The notes: a model not told the origin generated them from the letters alone. A stretch of 64,000 nucleotides of DNA from Alphaproteobacteria bacterium (GCA_028871055.1 JAGWON010000015.1:1-64000); one strand, 5' to 3'. Numbered from the stretch's first letter, positions 38,484 through 48,900 are shown. Translations and numbers: made by a program.

Positions 38484-38538
38484 CGCATGGGAGAGGGAAG
38501 GGTAAGGGCACATCTCTCCGACGATGCATGTCAAAGCG

Positions 38539-39750
38539 CTACAGCGCCGCGGTAAGCCGCTTGAAGCCGGCGTCGAGGTCGGCGATCAGGTCGTCGACGT
38601 CCTCGAGCCCGGCATGGACGCGCAGGACGGGGCCGTCCTGCCACGGCACGGCAGTGCGCAAATGCTCGGGATACACCGGCACCAGCAGACTCTCGAAGCC
38701 GCCCCACGAGAACCCCATGCCGAAGAGTTCCAGGCCGTCGAGCAGTATGTCGATCGCGCGCTTCTGGACGCCGGGCTTCAAGACGAAGCTGAACAGGCCC
38801 GACGCGCCGGTGAAGTCGCGTTTCCACAGATGGTGGCCGGGGTCATTTGAGAGCGCGGGATGGAGCACGCGCTCGACCTCGCGCCGCTTGGTAAGCCACT
38901 GCGCCAGTTCGAGCGCAGCGGCCTGGTGCTGCTTCAGCCGCACGCCCGCGGTGCGCAAGCCCCGGAGCGCGAGATAGCAGTCGTCGGGCGCGGCGTGGTT
39001 GCCCATCAGCGTTGCCGCCTCGCGCACCTTGAGGAAATTCTCCTCGTTGGCGACGGCAAGCCCCATCATCGCGTCGGAATGGCCGACGATGTACTTGGTG
39101 CCGGCGATGACCTCGACGTCGCAGCCGAGCGCCAGCGGCTTGCAATAGAGCGGCGCCGCCCAGGTGTTGTCGAACACGGTCTTGATGCCGCGCGTCTTCG
39201 CCAACCGGGCGATCGCCCGCGTATCCTGTATCTCGAAGGTGAGCGAGCCCGGGCTTTCGAGATAGATCACCCGCGTGTTGTCGCGGATCGCCGCGCCGAT
39301 GCCTTCGCCGATGGTCGGATTGTAGAACGTGGTCTCGACGCCGAAGCGCGCGAGAAAGCCATTGCAGAAGCCGCGCACCGGACCATAGACCGAATCCGTC
39401 ACCAGCACGTGGTCGCCTGCCTTGACGAAGGCGAGAATCGCCGCATAGCACGCCGCCGCGCCGGAGCAGAACGCGATCGCGCGCGATCCGCCTTCGAGCG
39501 CCGCCACCGCCTGCTCGAGCGCGAAGGTGGTCGGCGTGCCGTAGCGGCCATAGACAACCTGGTCGATGCCGTAGCGGTTCTTCTGCGCCTTTTCGAGATC
39601 GGCGACCGTCTGATGGATGATGGTCGAGGCGTGATAGACCGGCGGATTGACGACGCCAAAATTGCGCGCTGGATCGCGCCCGGCATGGGCGAGGAGCGTG
39701 TCGGGCTTCTTCGATCTGCTTTTCATCTTGTGACCCGTGCTTTCGCCCAT
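38539..39750 (-). CDS. metC: cystathionine beta-lyase
   Basis: This 403-residue PLP enzyme has the Cys/Met-metabolism fold. Signatures include VVNPPVYHASTIIH, YGRYGTPTTFALE, SGAAACYAAI, VFDNTWAAPLYCKPLALG and the PLP lysine in EVIAGTKYIVGHSDAMMG. It cleaves cystathionine to homocysteine, ammonia and pyruvate in methionine synthesis. The GHSD sequence after the lysine and close family match favour MetC over MetB/MetZ. Confidence 0.93.
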   Translation of the reverse strand: MGESTGHKMKSRSKKPDTLLAHAGRDPARNFGVVNPPVYHASTIIHQTVADLEKAQKNRYGIDQVVYGRYGTPTTFALEQAVAALEGGSRAIAFCSGAAACYAAILAFVKAGDHVLVTDSVYGPVRGFCNGFLARFGVETTFYNPTIGEGIGAAIRDNTRVIYLESPGSLTFEIQDTRAIARLAKTRGIKTVFDNTWAAPLYCKPLALGCDVEVIAGTKYIVGHSDAMMGLAVANEENFLKVREAATLMGNHAAPDDCYLALRGLRTAGVRLKQHQAAALELAQWLTKRREVERVLHPALSNDPGHHLWKRDFTGASGLFSFVLKPGVQKRAIDILLDGLELFGMGFSWGGFESLLVPVYPEHLRTAVPWQDGPVLRVHAGLEDVDDLIADLDAGFKRLTAAL

Positions 39751-39835
39751 CTTGCCCGGAGACGCGCGCGCGCGGAAGGGCCGTGCGGCGCTGCGTTCGG
39801 CGGCAAAAAATGTTGACGGCCACGCCGCGCCCCTG

Positions 39836-39859
39836 TAATTAACGCATAGGTTAATTAAC
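39836..39859. promoter_or_regulatory. candidate operator of the ArsR-type regulator
   Basis: GTTAATTAAC at 39850-39859 is a perfect 10-bp palindrome, and TAATTAAC at 39836 repeats its right part. The site lies 17 bases before the regulator's start codon and is AT-rich. Autoregulation is likely by position. Confidence 0.5.
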
Positions 39860-39876
39860 TAGGCGGTTTATTTGGC

Positions 39877-40296
39877 ATGACGACCGATCGCCTCAGCACC
39901 ACCTTCGCCGCGCTTGCCGATCCGACGCGGCGGGCGATCCTGGCGCGGCTGGCCCTGGGCGAAGCCTCTGTGACCGAGCTGGCCGAGCCGTTCGACATGA
40001 GCCTGCCGGCCGTGTCCAAGCATCTCAAGGTGTTGGAGCGGGCGGGTCTGATCGCGCGCAGCCGCGAGGCGCAATGGCGGCCGTGCCGGATCGAGGCCGG
40101 CGCGCTCAAGGACATCGATGTCTGGCTCAAGCGCTATCGCCGGTTCTGGGACGAGAGCCTCGACCGGCTCGACGTGTATCTGCAAAAGCTTGCAAGGCAA
40201 GGAGGAGAGGCGTGGCCTCAAAAAGTGAAACCCGGGAGGCGATCGAAGCCCGTTCGATTATCTTCGTCCGTACCTTCGATGCGCCGCGCGCGCTAG
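39877..40296 (+). CDS. ArsR/SmtB-type regulator paired with SRPBCC protein
   Basis: This 139-residue protein has the winged-helix core TFAALADPTRRAILARL and EPFDMSLPAVSKHLKVLERAGLI, ending with RFWDESLDRLDVYLQ, the pattern of ArsR regulators that partner SRPBCC (AHSA1) proteins. No metal-binding cysteines are visible, so it is probably not a metal sensor. About 25 extra residues at the C-terminus are coded by DNA that also encodes the start of the next gene in another frame; relatives usually stop near residue 110-115. Confidence 0.88.
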   Translation: MTTDRLSTTFAALADPTRRAILARLALGEASVTELAEPFDMSLPAVSKHLKVLERAGLIARSREAQWRPCRIEAGALKDIDVWLKRYRRFWDESLDRLDVYLQKLARQGGEAWPQKVKPGRRSKPVRLSSSVPSMRRAR

Positions 40297-41162
40297 TGTT
40301 CTCGGCGTTTTCCAATCCGGTGCACTTGGCGCAATGGTGGGGGCCGAACGGCTTCACCACCACGACCCACGCATTCGAGTTCCGTCCCGGCGGCGTCTGG
40401 CGCTTCGTCATGCATGGGCCCGATGGACGCGATTACCAGAACCGGATCACCTTCGACGCAATCGCGGCGCCGGAGCGGTTGGTCTATCGCCATGGCGGCG
40501 CCGACGACGTCGAGCCGGTCGAATTCGGCGTCACGGTGACGTTCGCCGACGAAGGCGGCAAGACGCGGCTTACCTGGCACATGCTGTTTCCGAGTGTCGC
40601 CAAACGCGACCGCGTTGTTCGTGAATATGGCGCTGCGGAGGGCCTCAAACAGACGGTCGGCCGCCTGGCCGATCACGTGGCCCGGATCGCCGCGGTCGTG
40701 AAAGGCGTGCCCGACTTGGTCATCACGCGCGTCTACGCCGCGCCGCGCGATCTGGTTTTCATGCTGTGGACCGATCCCAAGCATTTGGCGGAATGGTGGG
40801 GACCGCGCGGCTTCACCAATCCCGTTTGCGAGGCCGATGCGCGCGCCGGCGGCGCCATCCGCATCCACATGCGCGCGCCCGATAGTCGCACGCATCGCAT
40901 GACCGGCATCTTCGACGAAGTCGTGCCGCCCGAACGTCTGGTTTTCACCATCGTTGTTCCCGACGAGAACGGTCAGACGCTGTTCCAGATCCGCAATACC
41001 GTGCTGTTCGAGAACGCGGACGGCAAAACCCGACTGACACTGCGCGTGACGGTGCTCATGCAAACGGATGCGGCGGCACCATACCTCGCCGGCATGAACG
41101 AGGGCTGGAGCCAGACCCTCGACCGGCTCGCCGAGCGCGTGGCGGCGGTGCGCGGCGGATGA
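40212..41162 (+). CDS. protein with two tandem SRPBCC (AHSA1) domains
   Basis: It starts from GTG at 40212 after a strong GGAGGAGAGG site and encodes 316 residues. Two similar domains follow each other: domain 1 (about 15-145; RTFDAPRALVFSAFSNPVHLAQWWGPNGF) and domain 2 (about 165-310; RVYAAPRDLVFMLWTDPKHLAEWWGPRGF). AHSA1/START-like domains bind hydrophobic ligands. ArsR-linked SRPBCC proteins are widespread but their ligands are unknown. Its first 85 bases overlap the regulator gene. Confidence 0.88.
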   Translation: MASKSETREAIEARSIIFVRTFDAPRALVFSAFSNPVHLAQWWGPNGFTTTTHAFEFRPGGVWRFVMHGPDGRDYQNRITFDAIAAPERLVYRHGGADDVEPVEFGVTVTFADEGGKTRLTWHMLFPSVAKRDRVVREYGAAEGLKQTVGRLADHVARIAAVVKGVPDLVITRVYAAPRDLVFMLWTDPKHLAEWWGPRGFTNPVCEADARAGGAIRIHMRAPDSRTHRMTGIFDEVVPPERLVFTIVVPDENGQTLFQIRNTVLFENADGKTRLTLRVTVLMQTDAAAPYLAGMNEGWSQTLDRLAERVAAVRGG

Positions 41163-41167
41163 GAGGC

Positions 41168-42319
41168 TCAGCCGCCGCCGATGGCAACGCCGATCAGCCA
41201 GCCGATGCCGAAGGTCACGCCGGCCGCGGCGAGGCCGATCGCGAGCTGACGCAGGCCGGAGAACAGCACGCCGCGTCCGGTGAACAGCGTCGTGCCGGCG
41301 CCGATCAGGAACATGACCGCGCCGCTCAGCGCCGCGCCCGCCCACACCGCCTGGTTGCCGCTCAGCACGGCAAAAGGCAGGATCGGCATCGCCGCGCCAC
41401 CCGCGAACAGCAGGAACGACGTCGCCGCCGCGATCCACGCCGAGCCGCCGAGTTCGTTCGGATCGATGCCGAGCTCTTCACGCGCCAGCGTGTCGAGCGC
41501 GGCGCCCTTGTCGCCGATGATGCGCTCGGCCAGCAGCTTCGCCTGGTGCTCGGTCAAACCCTTCGTCTGGTAAATGAGTGCCAGCTCTTCCTGCTCCTCC
41601 GCCGGGAAGGTACGCAGCTCCTCGGCCTCGATGTCGATCTGCGCCTGCGCCAGCTCGCGCGCGCTGTTGACCGAAAGCCATTCGCCCATCGCCATCGAGC
41701 ACGCGCCGGCGATCAGCCCGGCGATGCCGGTCACCAGCACGGCGTGGCTGCTGAGCTCGGCGCCGGCGACGCCGGCCACGAGGCTGAGATTGGACACCAG
41801 CCCGTCATTGGCGCCGAGCACGGCGGCGCGCAGGGCGTTGCCGCCGCCACGGTGGCGGCCCTCGAGCTGCGCCACCTCGCCGCCGGTGAGTCCGCCGCGC
41901 GGCGGCCGCGCCAACGCCTGGATGATGCGCGCATGCGAGCGCTCGTCGGCGGGCAGGCCGGCGGCGGCCGCCTCGGGCTGGGCGTCGTATTGGGTGACGT
42001 CGCTGCGCTCGAGCGTGTCGATGATCGGCAGCACCGTCGCGACGCCGAAGCGTCGGGCGAACCAGGCGAGAACGCGCGAGCGCAATCCGGGCCGCAGCTT
42101 TCCGGCGCGACCGCCGGCGCCCAGGATGCGCCGCGTCCAGAATTCGGCATGCGCCTCCTCGACACCGGCGAGCCGGCGATAGACCTGTTGCAGCCGTGGG
42201 TCGCTCTCGGCCTCGGCGAGGGCGCGGTAGAGCGCGGCGCTGTCGACCTCGCCCTGCAGGTTGCGGCGGTAGCGGCCGAGATTACCGCGCGCGCCGGCCG
42301 CTGGCTTCGTCTCGCTCAT
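41168..42319 (-). CDS. mbfA: membrane-bound ferritin-like iron exporter MbfA
   Basis: From the ATG at 42319 this is 383 residues. The N-terminal half is a ferritin/rubrerythrin-like four-helix domain (SAALYRALAEAE...VEEAHAEFWTRRI, DERSHARIIQAL) with diiron-type Glu and His. The C-terminal half is a VIT1/CCC1 transporter (RAAVLGANDGLVSNLSLVAGVAGA...AMGEWLSVNSARE). MbfA exports iron and protects against iron and peroxide stress in Bradyrhizobium and Agrobacterium, usually under Irr control. Here it is divergent from the TetR gene. Confidence 0.93.
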   Translation of the reverse strand: MSETKPAAGARGNLGRYRRNLQGEVDSAALYRALAEAESDPRLQQVYRRLAGVEEAHAEFWTRRILGAGGRAGKLRPGLRSRVLAWFARRFGVATVLPIIDTLERSDVTQYDAQPEAAAAGLPADERSHARIIQALARPPRGGLTGGEVAQLEGRHRGGGNALRAAVLGANDGLVSNLSLVAGVAGAELSSHAVLVTGIAGLIAGACSMAMGEWLSVNSARELAQAQIDIEAEELRTFPAEEQEELALIYQTKGLTEHQAKLLAERIIGDKGAALDTLAREELGIDPNELGGSAWIAAATSFLLFAGGAAMPILPFAVLSGNQAVWAGAALSGAVMFLIGAGTTLFTGRGVLFSGLRQLAIGLAAAGVTFGIGWLIGVAIGGG

Positions 42320-42418
42320 CGGCCGATTATAGCCGGAGCCGCCGTGACGGCACGCATGGCTGTCCTGCGGTATTTCTGTGACCGCAGCCATATCGCGATT
42401 TTATAGTTTGACACTAGC

Positions 42419-42430
42419 TATCGATCGATA
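42419..42430. promoter_or_regulatory. 12-bp palindrome in mbfA-tetR intergenic region
   Basis: TATCGATCGATA is a perfect palindrome 16 bases before the tetR start. It could be the operator of the TetR protein. TTGACA at 42408-42413 is a plausible -35 element. Confidence 0.4.
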
Positions 42431-42446
42431 TAATTCGAGCCAGCCC

Positions 42447-43160
42447 ATGCTTGCGCCTCAGACCATCCCAACGCGAAGCCGCCGGCGGAGCGCTGCCTCG
42501 GCCCGCGGCGCCGACACCCGCCGCCGTCTGATCGAGACGGCGATCGAGGTCTTCGCCGCACACGGCTACGACGGAACGAGCACCCGGCTACTGGCGGAGC
42601 GTGCCGGAGTCAATCTGCCGGCGATCCAGTACCACTTCGGTAGCAAGGAAGGCCTCTACCGCGCGGTCGTCGGCTACTTCGCCGACTACATCGAGCGGCA
42701 GATGGCGCCGATCGGCGGGCGGGTCAGGGCAGCGCTCGCATCCGGCAAGCCGTCGCATGCGGCGACGCTCGCGCTGCTGACCGAGCTGCTCGAGAATTTC
42801 GTCGCGCTCATCTTCGAAGGCGGCGACGGTGATACCCGCGCCAGCGTCGAGAGCCGCAAGTTGTTCATCGCTCGCGCCGAGCTCGAGCGCTCGGCGGCGC
42901 TCGGATCGCTCTATGCGACGATGCGACGTTGCGTCGGCGAGCCGTGCGCCGCGCTGGTGGCGCGGTTGATCGGGCGATCGCTCAACGACGAGCAGACCTG
43001 GTTGCGCGCCACGGCGGTCCTCGGCCAGGCGGCGGTATTCTGCAACAAGCCGGCGGCGCACACGCTGCGCTGGAAGAGCGTGAACGGTACGCGGGTGCGC
43101 GCGGTGCAGCGCATCGTCTGCGAGCAGACGCGCGCCATCTTCGCGGAGCCGGGCAGGTGA
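42447..43160 (+). CDS. TetR-family regulator of the RND efflux operon
   Basis: This 237-residue protein has an N-terminal TetR helix-turn-helix (TRRRLIETAIEVFAAHGYDGTSTRLLAERAGVNLPAIQYHFGSKEGLYRAVV) split here by reading; the C-terminal part resembles DUF1956, as in CecR/YbiH-type repressors of efflux genes. Its stop overlaps the next start (TGATG), so it is co-transcribed with the efflux genes and likely represses them. The ATG at 42447 gives the normal N-terminus. Confidence 0.88.
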   Translation: MLAPQTIPTRSRRRSAASARGADTRRRLIETAIEVFAAHGYDGTSTRLLAERAGVNLPAIQYHFGSKEGLYRAVVGYFADYIERQMAPIGGRVRAALASGKPSHAATLALLTELLENFVALIFEGGDGDTRASVESRKLFIARAELERSAALGSLYATMRRCVGEPCAALVARLIGRSLNDEQTWLRATAVLGQAAVFCNKPAAHTLRWKSVNGTRVRAVQRIVCEQTRAIFAEPGR

Positions 43161-44626
43161 TGAAAAGACTCCTCGCGATCGTCGCCGCGCTGACGCTCGC
43201 CTCATGCGCGGTCGGCCCCGACTTCACGAAGCCGGCGGCGCCAGCAGGTGCGGGCTACGCGCCCGAGAAACTGGCCGATACCGCGGCGACGAAGGTCGCC
43301 GGCGGCGCGGCACAGCACTTCGCGGTCGGCCGGGACATTCCCGGCGAATGGTGGACGCTCTTCCATTCGCCGGCGCTCAACGCGCTGGTCGAGGCCGCGC
43401 TCCAGCACAATCCCGACCTCCAGGCGGCGCAGGCCTCGCTGCGCCAGGCGCGCGAGAACGCACTCGCCGCCCAGGGCGGTCTCTATCCGAGCGCCAACGG
43501 CAGCGTCCAGCACGAGCGCGAGAAATTCAACGGCGCCGGTATCGGCAATTCCAAGCTGCACAGCATCTTCTCGTTCAATACCGCCGAGGTCAGCGTCGCT
43601 TATTCGCCCGACGTGTTCGGCGGCGTCCGGCGCGGCGTCGAGGCGGCCGAGGCCGCCGCCGACTATCAGCGCTTCCAACTCGAGGCGGCTTACCTGACGT
43701 TGACCTCGAACGTCGTCGGCGCGGCGGTGCAGGAGGCGAACCTACGCGCCCAAATCGCCACGACTGATGACATCATCAAGGTCGAGAGCGACCAGCTCGG
43801 CCTGCTCGAACAGCAGTTCCGTCTCGGCGCGGTGGCGCGCACGGCGGTGCTGCAGCAAGAAGCGACGCTAGCCCAGGAAAAGGCGACGCTGCCGCCGCTG
43901 CGCAAGCAGCTGGCACAACAGCGCGACCGCATCGCCGCGCTCGCCGGCCGCTTCCCGAACCAGCCGCCCGGCCAGACCTTCGAGCTCGCGTCGCTCACCC
44001 TGCCGCAGGACCTGCCGGTGAGCCTGCCGTCGCGCCTGGTCGAGCAGCGTCCCGACGTGCGCGCGGCCGAGGCGACGCTGCACCAGGCCAGCGCCGAGAT
44101 CGGCGTCGCGATATCCAACATGCTGCCGCAGTTCCCCTTGAGCGCCGACATCGGCACCGAGGCGACCGAAATCGGCAGCTTGTTCAGTTCGGGCACCGGC
44201 ATCTGGAGCGTCGTCGCCGGCGTCACCCAGCCGCTGTTTCGCGGCGGCACGCTCTTGCACCAGAAGCGCGCGGCCGACGCCGCGTTCGACGCCGCGGCGG
44301 CGCAATATCGCGGCACCGTGCTGACCGCGTTCCAGAACGTCGCCGACGCGCTGCGCGCGCTGCAATCCGATGCCGACGCGCTGCAGGCGAGTACCGCGGC
44401 GGAACGCTTCGCGGCCGAGAGCCTCGGCCTCGCGCGCGACCAATATCGCCTCGGCGCCGTCAGCTATCTCGCGCTGCTCAACGCCGAAACCACATATCAG
44501 CAGACGCGGATCGCCCTCGTCCAGGTGCAAGCGGCGCGCTATGCCGACACTGCCGCGCTGTTCCAGGCGCTCGGCGGCGGCTGGTGGAACCGCGCCGACG
44601 TTGCCCAGAATCAAAGCCGAGGCTGA
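43160..44626 (+). CDS. outer-membrane efflux lipoprotein, NodT family
   Basis: This 488-residue protein has a lipoprotein signal (MKRLLAIVAALTLASC, lipobox LASC with Cys16) and TolC-fold repeats, with AVGPDFTKP and WWTLFHSPALNALVEAAL typical of NodT/OprM-type channels. It forms the outer-membrane duct of the tripartite efflux pump encoded with the next two genes. It is the first structural gene, an order differing from the common adaptor-pump-channel. Confidence 0.93.
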   Translation: MKRLLAIVAALTLASCAVGPDFTKPAAPAGAGYAPEKLADTAATKVAGGAAQHFAVGRDIPGEWWTLFHSPALNALVEAALQHNPDLQAAQASLRQARENALAAQGGLYPSANGSVQHEREKFNGAGIGNSKLHSIFSFNTAEVSVAYSPDVFGGVRRGVEAAEAAADYQRFQLEAAYLTLTSNVVGAAVQEANLRAQIATTDDIIKVESDQLGLLEQQFRLGAVARTAVLQQEATLAQEKATLPPLRKQLAQQRDRIAALAGRFPNQPPGQTFELASLTLPQDLPVSLPSRLVEQRPDVRAAEATLHQASAEIGVAISNMLPQFPLSADIGTEATEIGSLFSSGTGIWSVVAGVTQPLFRGGTLLHQKRAADAAFDAAAAQYRGTVLTAFQNVADALRALQSDADALQASTAAERFAAESLGLARDQYRLGAVSYLALLNAETTYQQTRIALVQVQAARYADTAALFQALGGGWWNRADVAQNQSRG

Positions 44627-44630
44627 AGCC

Positions 44631-45812
44631 ATGCCGTTCGATCCGCGCGAGGTGAAGCAGCGTCTCCGGGGCCTGACCCCGCTGACCCGGCGCATGATCA
44701 TCATGCTAGCCGCGGCGGTGGTCGTGCTGGTCCTCATCTTCGGCTTCGAGGCCTTCCGCTCCGCCATGATCAGCCAAGCCATGAAGGCCTTCGCCAACCC
44801 GCCGCAGACGATCTCGACGACCGTGGCGACGGCGCAGGAATGGCAGCCGCAGCTCAGCGCCGTCGGCTCCTTGCGCGCGGTCAACGGCGCCGACCTGTCG
44901 GTCGAGGTCGACGGCATCGTCGACCAGGTCCATTTCCATTCGGGCGACGACGTCGCCGCCGGGACGGTGCTGTTGACGCTGCGCGATGCCGACGACGTCG
45001 CGCATCTGCGTGCGCTGCAGGCCAGCGCCGATCTTGCGGCGATCAATGACACGCGGGACCAGAAACAGCTCAAAGTCAACGCCATCAGCAAGGCGCAGGT
45101 CGACACCGACGCCGCTACACTGCGCAACGCCGAGGCCCAGGTGGCCCAGCAGCAGGCGGTGGTCGACAAGAAGATGCTGCGCGCGCCCTTCGCCGGTCAT
45201 CTCGGCATTCGCGCCGTCGACGTCGGGCAATATCTTGCCGCCGGCACCACGATTGTCACGCTCCAGGCGCTCGATCCGATCTATCTCGACTTCACCCTTC
45301 CGCAGCAGGCACTCGCGCAGATCCGAAACGGCCAGACGATCGCCGCCACGGTCGATACCTTCCCAGGCGAGACCTTTGCCGGCACGATCACCGCGATCAA
45401 TCCCAAGGTCGATCCCGCGACGCGCAACGTCCAGGTGCGTGCCACGCTCGCCAATCCCGGCCACAAGCTGCTGCCGGGCATGTACGCCAAGGTCGTCATC
45501 GACGTCGGTTCGGCGCAGCGCTACGTCACGCTGCCGCAGACGGCGATCACCTACAATCCCTACGGCGACACGGTCTATCTGGTCGAAAACCAGGGCAAGG
45601 ACGCGCAGGGCCATCCGCTGCTGGTGGCGCACCAAACCTTCGTCACGACGGGTTCGACGCGCGGCGACCAGATCGCAGTCCTTAAGGGCATCAAGGCCGG
45701 CGACGTCGTGGTTTCGGCCGGCCAGATGAAGCTGCGCAACGGCGCGCATCTGATCGTCAACAATTCGGTCGAGCCGACCGACAATCCCAATCCGCATCCG
45801 CAGGACGAGTAA
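44631..45812 (+). CDS. RND efflux periplasmic adaptor protein
   Basis: The ATG at 44631 gives 393 residues: one N-terminal membrane helix (MIIMLAAAVVVLVLIFGF), then the HlyD-like lipoyl/coiled-coil region (LSAVGSLRAVNGADLSVEVDG, KKMLRAPFAGHLGIRAVDVGQYL) and beta-barrel region. It links the inner-membrane pump to the outer-membrane channel. It starts 4 bases after the channel gene. A palindromic repeat separates it from the pump gene. Confidence 0.93.
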   Translation: MPFDPREVKQRLRGLTPLTRRMIIMLAAAVVVLVLIFGFEAFRSAMISQAMKAFANPPQTISTTVATAQEWQPQLSAVGSLRAVNGADLSVEVDGIVDQVHFHSGDDVAAGTVLLTLRDADDVAHLRALQASADLAAINDTRDQKQLKVNAISKAQVDTDAATLRNAEAQVAQQQAVVDKKMLRAPFAGHLGIRAVDVGQYLAAGTTIVTLQALDPIYLDFTLPQQALAQIRNGQTIAATVDTFPGETFAGTITAINPKVDPATRNVQVRATLANPGHKLLPGMYAKVVIDVGSAQRYVTLPQTAITYNPYGDTVYLVENQGKDAQGHPLLVAHQTFVTTGSTRGDQIAVLKGIKAGDVVVSAGQMKLRNGAHLIVNNSVEPTDNPNPHPQDE

Positions 45813-45858
45813 AGCGGGGATATGACCAGAGTTTTCATTATCGCTCTGCCCGTCGCCA

Positions 45859-45912
45859 GCGCCCCCCTCCTAGTCCCTCCCCCTCGAGGGGGGAGGGTTA
45901 GGGTGGGGGTGC
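45859..45912. repeat. CTCGAG-centred palindromic repeat, copy 5 (reverse orientation)
   Basis: Here the G-rich GGGTTAGGGTGGGGGTG arm is on the right, so the unit is inverted relative to copies 1-4. It lies between adaptor and pump genes of one operon. Confidence 0.85.
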
Positions 45913-45949
45913 TAGGCCGCATTGGTTTCGCTGGCTCGGCAGGCGCGCG

Positions 45950-48900
45950 ATGAAGTTCACCGACATCTTCATTCGCCGGCCGGTGCTCGCCATGGTGGTG
46001 AGCCTGATGATCCTGGTGCTCGGTCTGCGCTCGGTCGGCACGCTGCCGATCCTGCAATATCCGCGTACCGAGAACGCGGTGGTGACCGTCAGCACCACGT
46101 ACTACGGCGCCGATCCGTCGGTGGTCGCGGGCTTCATCACCACGCCGCTCGAGAACGCGATCGCTCAAGCCAACGGCATCGACTATCTGACGTCGATCAG
46201 CACCGCGGGCGTCAGCACCATCACCGCCAACCTCCGGCTCAACTACGACCCGGACAAGGCGATGACCGAGATCAACGCCAAGATCACCTCGGTGCTGAAC
46301 CAGCTGCCACCGGGCGCGCAGCAGCCGGTGGTGACGATCAAGATCGGCCAAACCTTCGACGCGATGTATATCGGCTTCAAGAGCACCGTGCTCGCGCCGA
46401 ACCAGATCACCGATTACCTGACGCGCGTGGTGCAGCCCAAGCTGCAGGCGGTGTCCGGCGTGCAGACCGCGGAGATTCTGGGCGGCCGCACCTTCGCGCT
46501 CCGGGCCTGGCTCGATCCGGCGAAGCTCGCCGCCTATGGCCTGACCGCGAGCGATGTTGCCACCGCGCTGTCGCAGAACGACTACATCTCCGGCCTCGGC
46601 AACACCAAGGGCCAGATGGTGCAGATCAACCTGAATGCGTCGACTAACTTGCATACCGTCGACGAGTTCAAGAACCTGGTGCTGAAGCAATCGGGCGGCG
46701 CGATCGTGCGCCTCAAGGACGTCGCCAAAGTCACGCTCGGCGCCGACGACTATGACTCGCAGGTCAGCTTCGACGGCCAGCGCGCGGTCTATATCGGCAT
46801 CCAGGTCGCGCCGGCGGCCAATCTGCTCGACGTCATCAAGCAGATCCGGGCCGTCTTCCCGGGCATCCAAAGTCAGCTGCCGCAGGGACTCCAGGGTGCG
46901 ATCGTCTACGATTCGACCGAATTCGTGCACAGCGCGATCAACGAGGTGGTCTGGACACTGGTCGAGGCGCTGCTGATCGTCACCGCGGTGGTGTTCCTGT
47001 TTCTGGGCTCGGTGCGCTCGGTGGTGATCCCGACCGTGGCCATTCCGCTGTCGCTGATCGGCACCTTCACGATGATGCTGATCTTCGGATTCTCGATCAA
47101 CCTGCTGACGCTGCTCGCGTTGGTGCTCGCTATCGGCCTCGTCGTCGACGACGCGATCATTGTGGTCGAGAACGTCAACCGCCATCTCGAGGAGGGGATG
47201 CGGCCGATAACGGCCGCGATCCGCGCCGCGCGCGAGCTCGGCGGGCCGATCATCGCCATGACCGTGGTGCTGGTCGCGGTCTACATCCCGATCGGCTTCC
47301 AGGGCGGCCTCACCGGCGCGCTGTTCACCGAATTCGCCTTCACCCTGGTCGGCGCGGTCACGGTCTCGGCGGTGATCGCGCTGACGCTGTCGCCGATGAT
47401 GACGTCGCGGCTGCTGAAGCCGCACACCGAGCTCGGTCACGGCTGGCAGGCGCGCTTCACCGCGTTCGTCGACCGCAACTTCGAGCGGTTGCGCGGCGGC
47501 TATACCCGCCGGCTGAGCGGCAGCCTCGACTATCTGCCGGTGACGGCGACGCTGGCGGTCATCGTGCTCGGCAGCATCTATTTCCTCTATACCGGCTCGA
47601 AGACCGAATTGGCGCCGATCGAGGATCAGGGCGTCATCATCGAATCCTCGCGGCCGGCGCCCGACGCGACGCTGCAGCAGAAGCTGCTCTATTCGCGCGA
47701 GGTCTACCAGACCTTCGCCGGCTATCCCGAAACCGCCCACGTCTTCCAGCTCGACACGCCGACCCAGGATCTCGCCGGCATGGTGCTGAAGCCCTGGAAC
47801 GAGCGCGCGCGCACCTCGAACGAGCTCCAGCCGCAGGTCCAGCAGAAGCTCAGCCAGATCACCGGCATCAACGCGGTGGCGTTCCAGCCGCCGCCGCTGC
47901 CCGGCAGCTTCGGCCTGCCGGTGCAGTTCGTCATCGGCACCACCGAGCCGTTCAATCGGCTCGACGCCGTCGCGCAAAATTTCCTTCAGGACGCGATCAA
48001 GAGCGGCCAGTTCATCTTCCTCGACAGCGATCTCAAGGTCGACCAGCCGCAGGCGACCGTGATCATCGACCGCGACAAGGCGGCACAACTCGGCCTAAAG
48101 ATGAGCGACGTCGGCGGGGCGCTGTCGTCGATGTTGGGCGGCGCCTACGTCAACTATTTTGACCTGCAGGGCCGCTCCTACAAGGTGATCCCACAGGTGC
48201 AGCAAGTCTCGCGGCTCAATCCCGACCAGCTGACGAACTACTACATCAAGACAACGGACGGCACGTCGGTGCCGCTCTCGACCATCGCCCAAATCAAGAC
48301 TGCGACGGTTCCGGAATCGATCAACCACTTCCAGCAGCTCAACAGCGCCACCATCCAGGGCGTGGCCGCGCCCGGCGTGGCGCTCGGCGACGCGCTCGCC
48401 ACGCTCAAGAGCCTGGCCGACCGCACCCTGCCGTCCGACTATTCGATCGACTACGCCGGCACATCGCGGCAGTACATCCAGGAATCGAGCGGCTTCGTCG
48501 CCACCTTCGCCTTCGCGCTGATCATCATCTTCCTGTCGCTGGCGGCGCTGTTCGAAAGCTTCCGCGATCCGTTCATCATCCTGGTCTCGGTGCCGATGTC
48601 GATCGCCGGCGCGTTGGTGTTCATCAGCCTCGGCATCGGCGGTGCGACCCTCAACATCTATACCGAGGTTGGCCTGGTCACGCTGATGGGCCTCATCAGC
48701 AAGCACGGCATTCTGATCGTCGAGTTCGCCAACGTGCTGCAGCGTCAGGGCAAATCGAAGCGCGAGGCGATCGAGCAGGCGGCGGCGATCCGGCTGCGTC
48801 CCATCCTGATGACCACGGCGGCGATGGTGCTGGGCGTGATCCCGCTGATCCTGGCGACGGGCGCCGGCGCGGTGTCGCGTTTCGACATGGGCTTGGTAAT

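Noticed and set aside
45575-48088. 837-codon open frame on the minus strand opposite the RND pump
   Set aside because: It is antisense to a complete, well-matched RND gene and is low-complexity (Arg, Asp, Gly, His rich), as expected from the third-position bias of GC-rich coding DNA.
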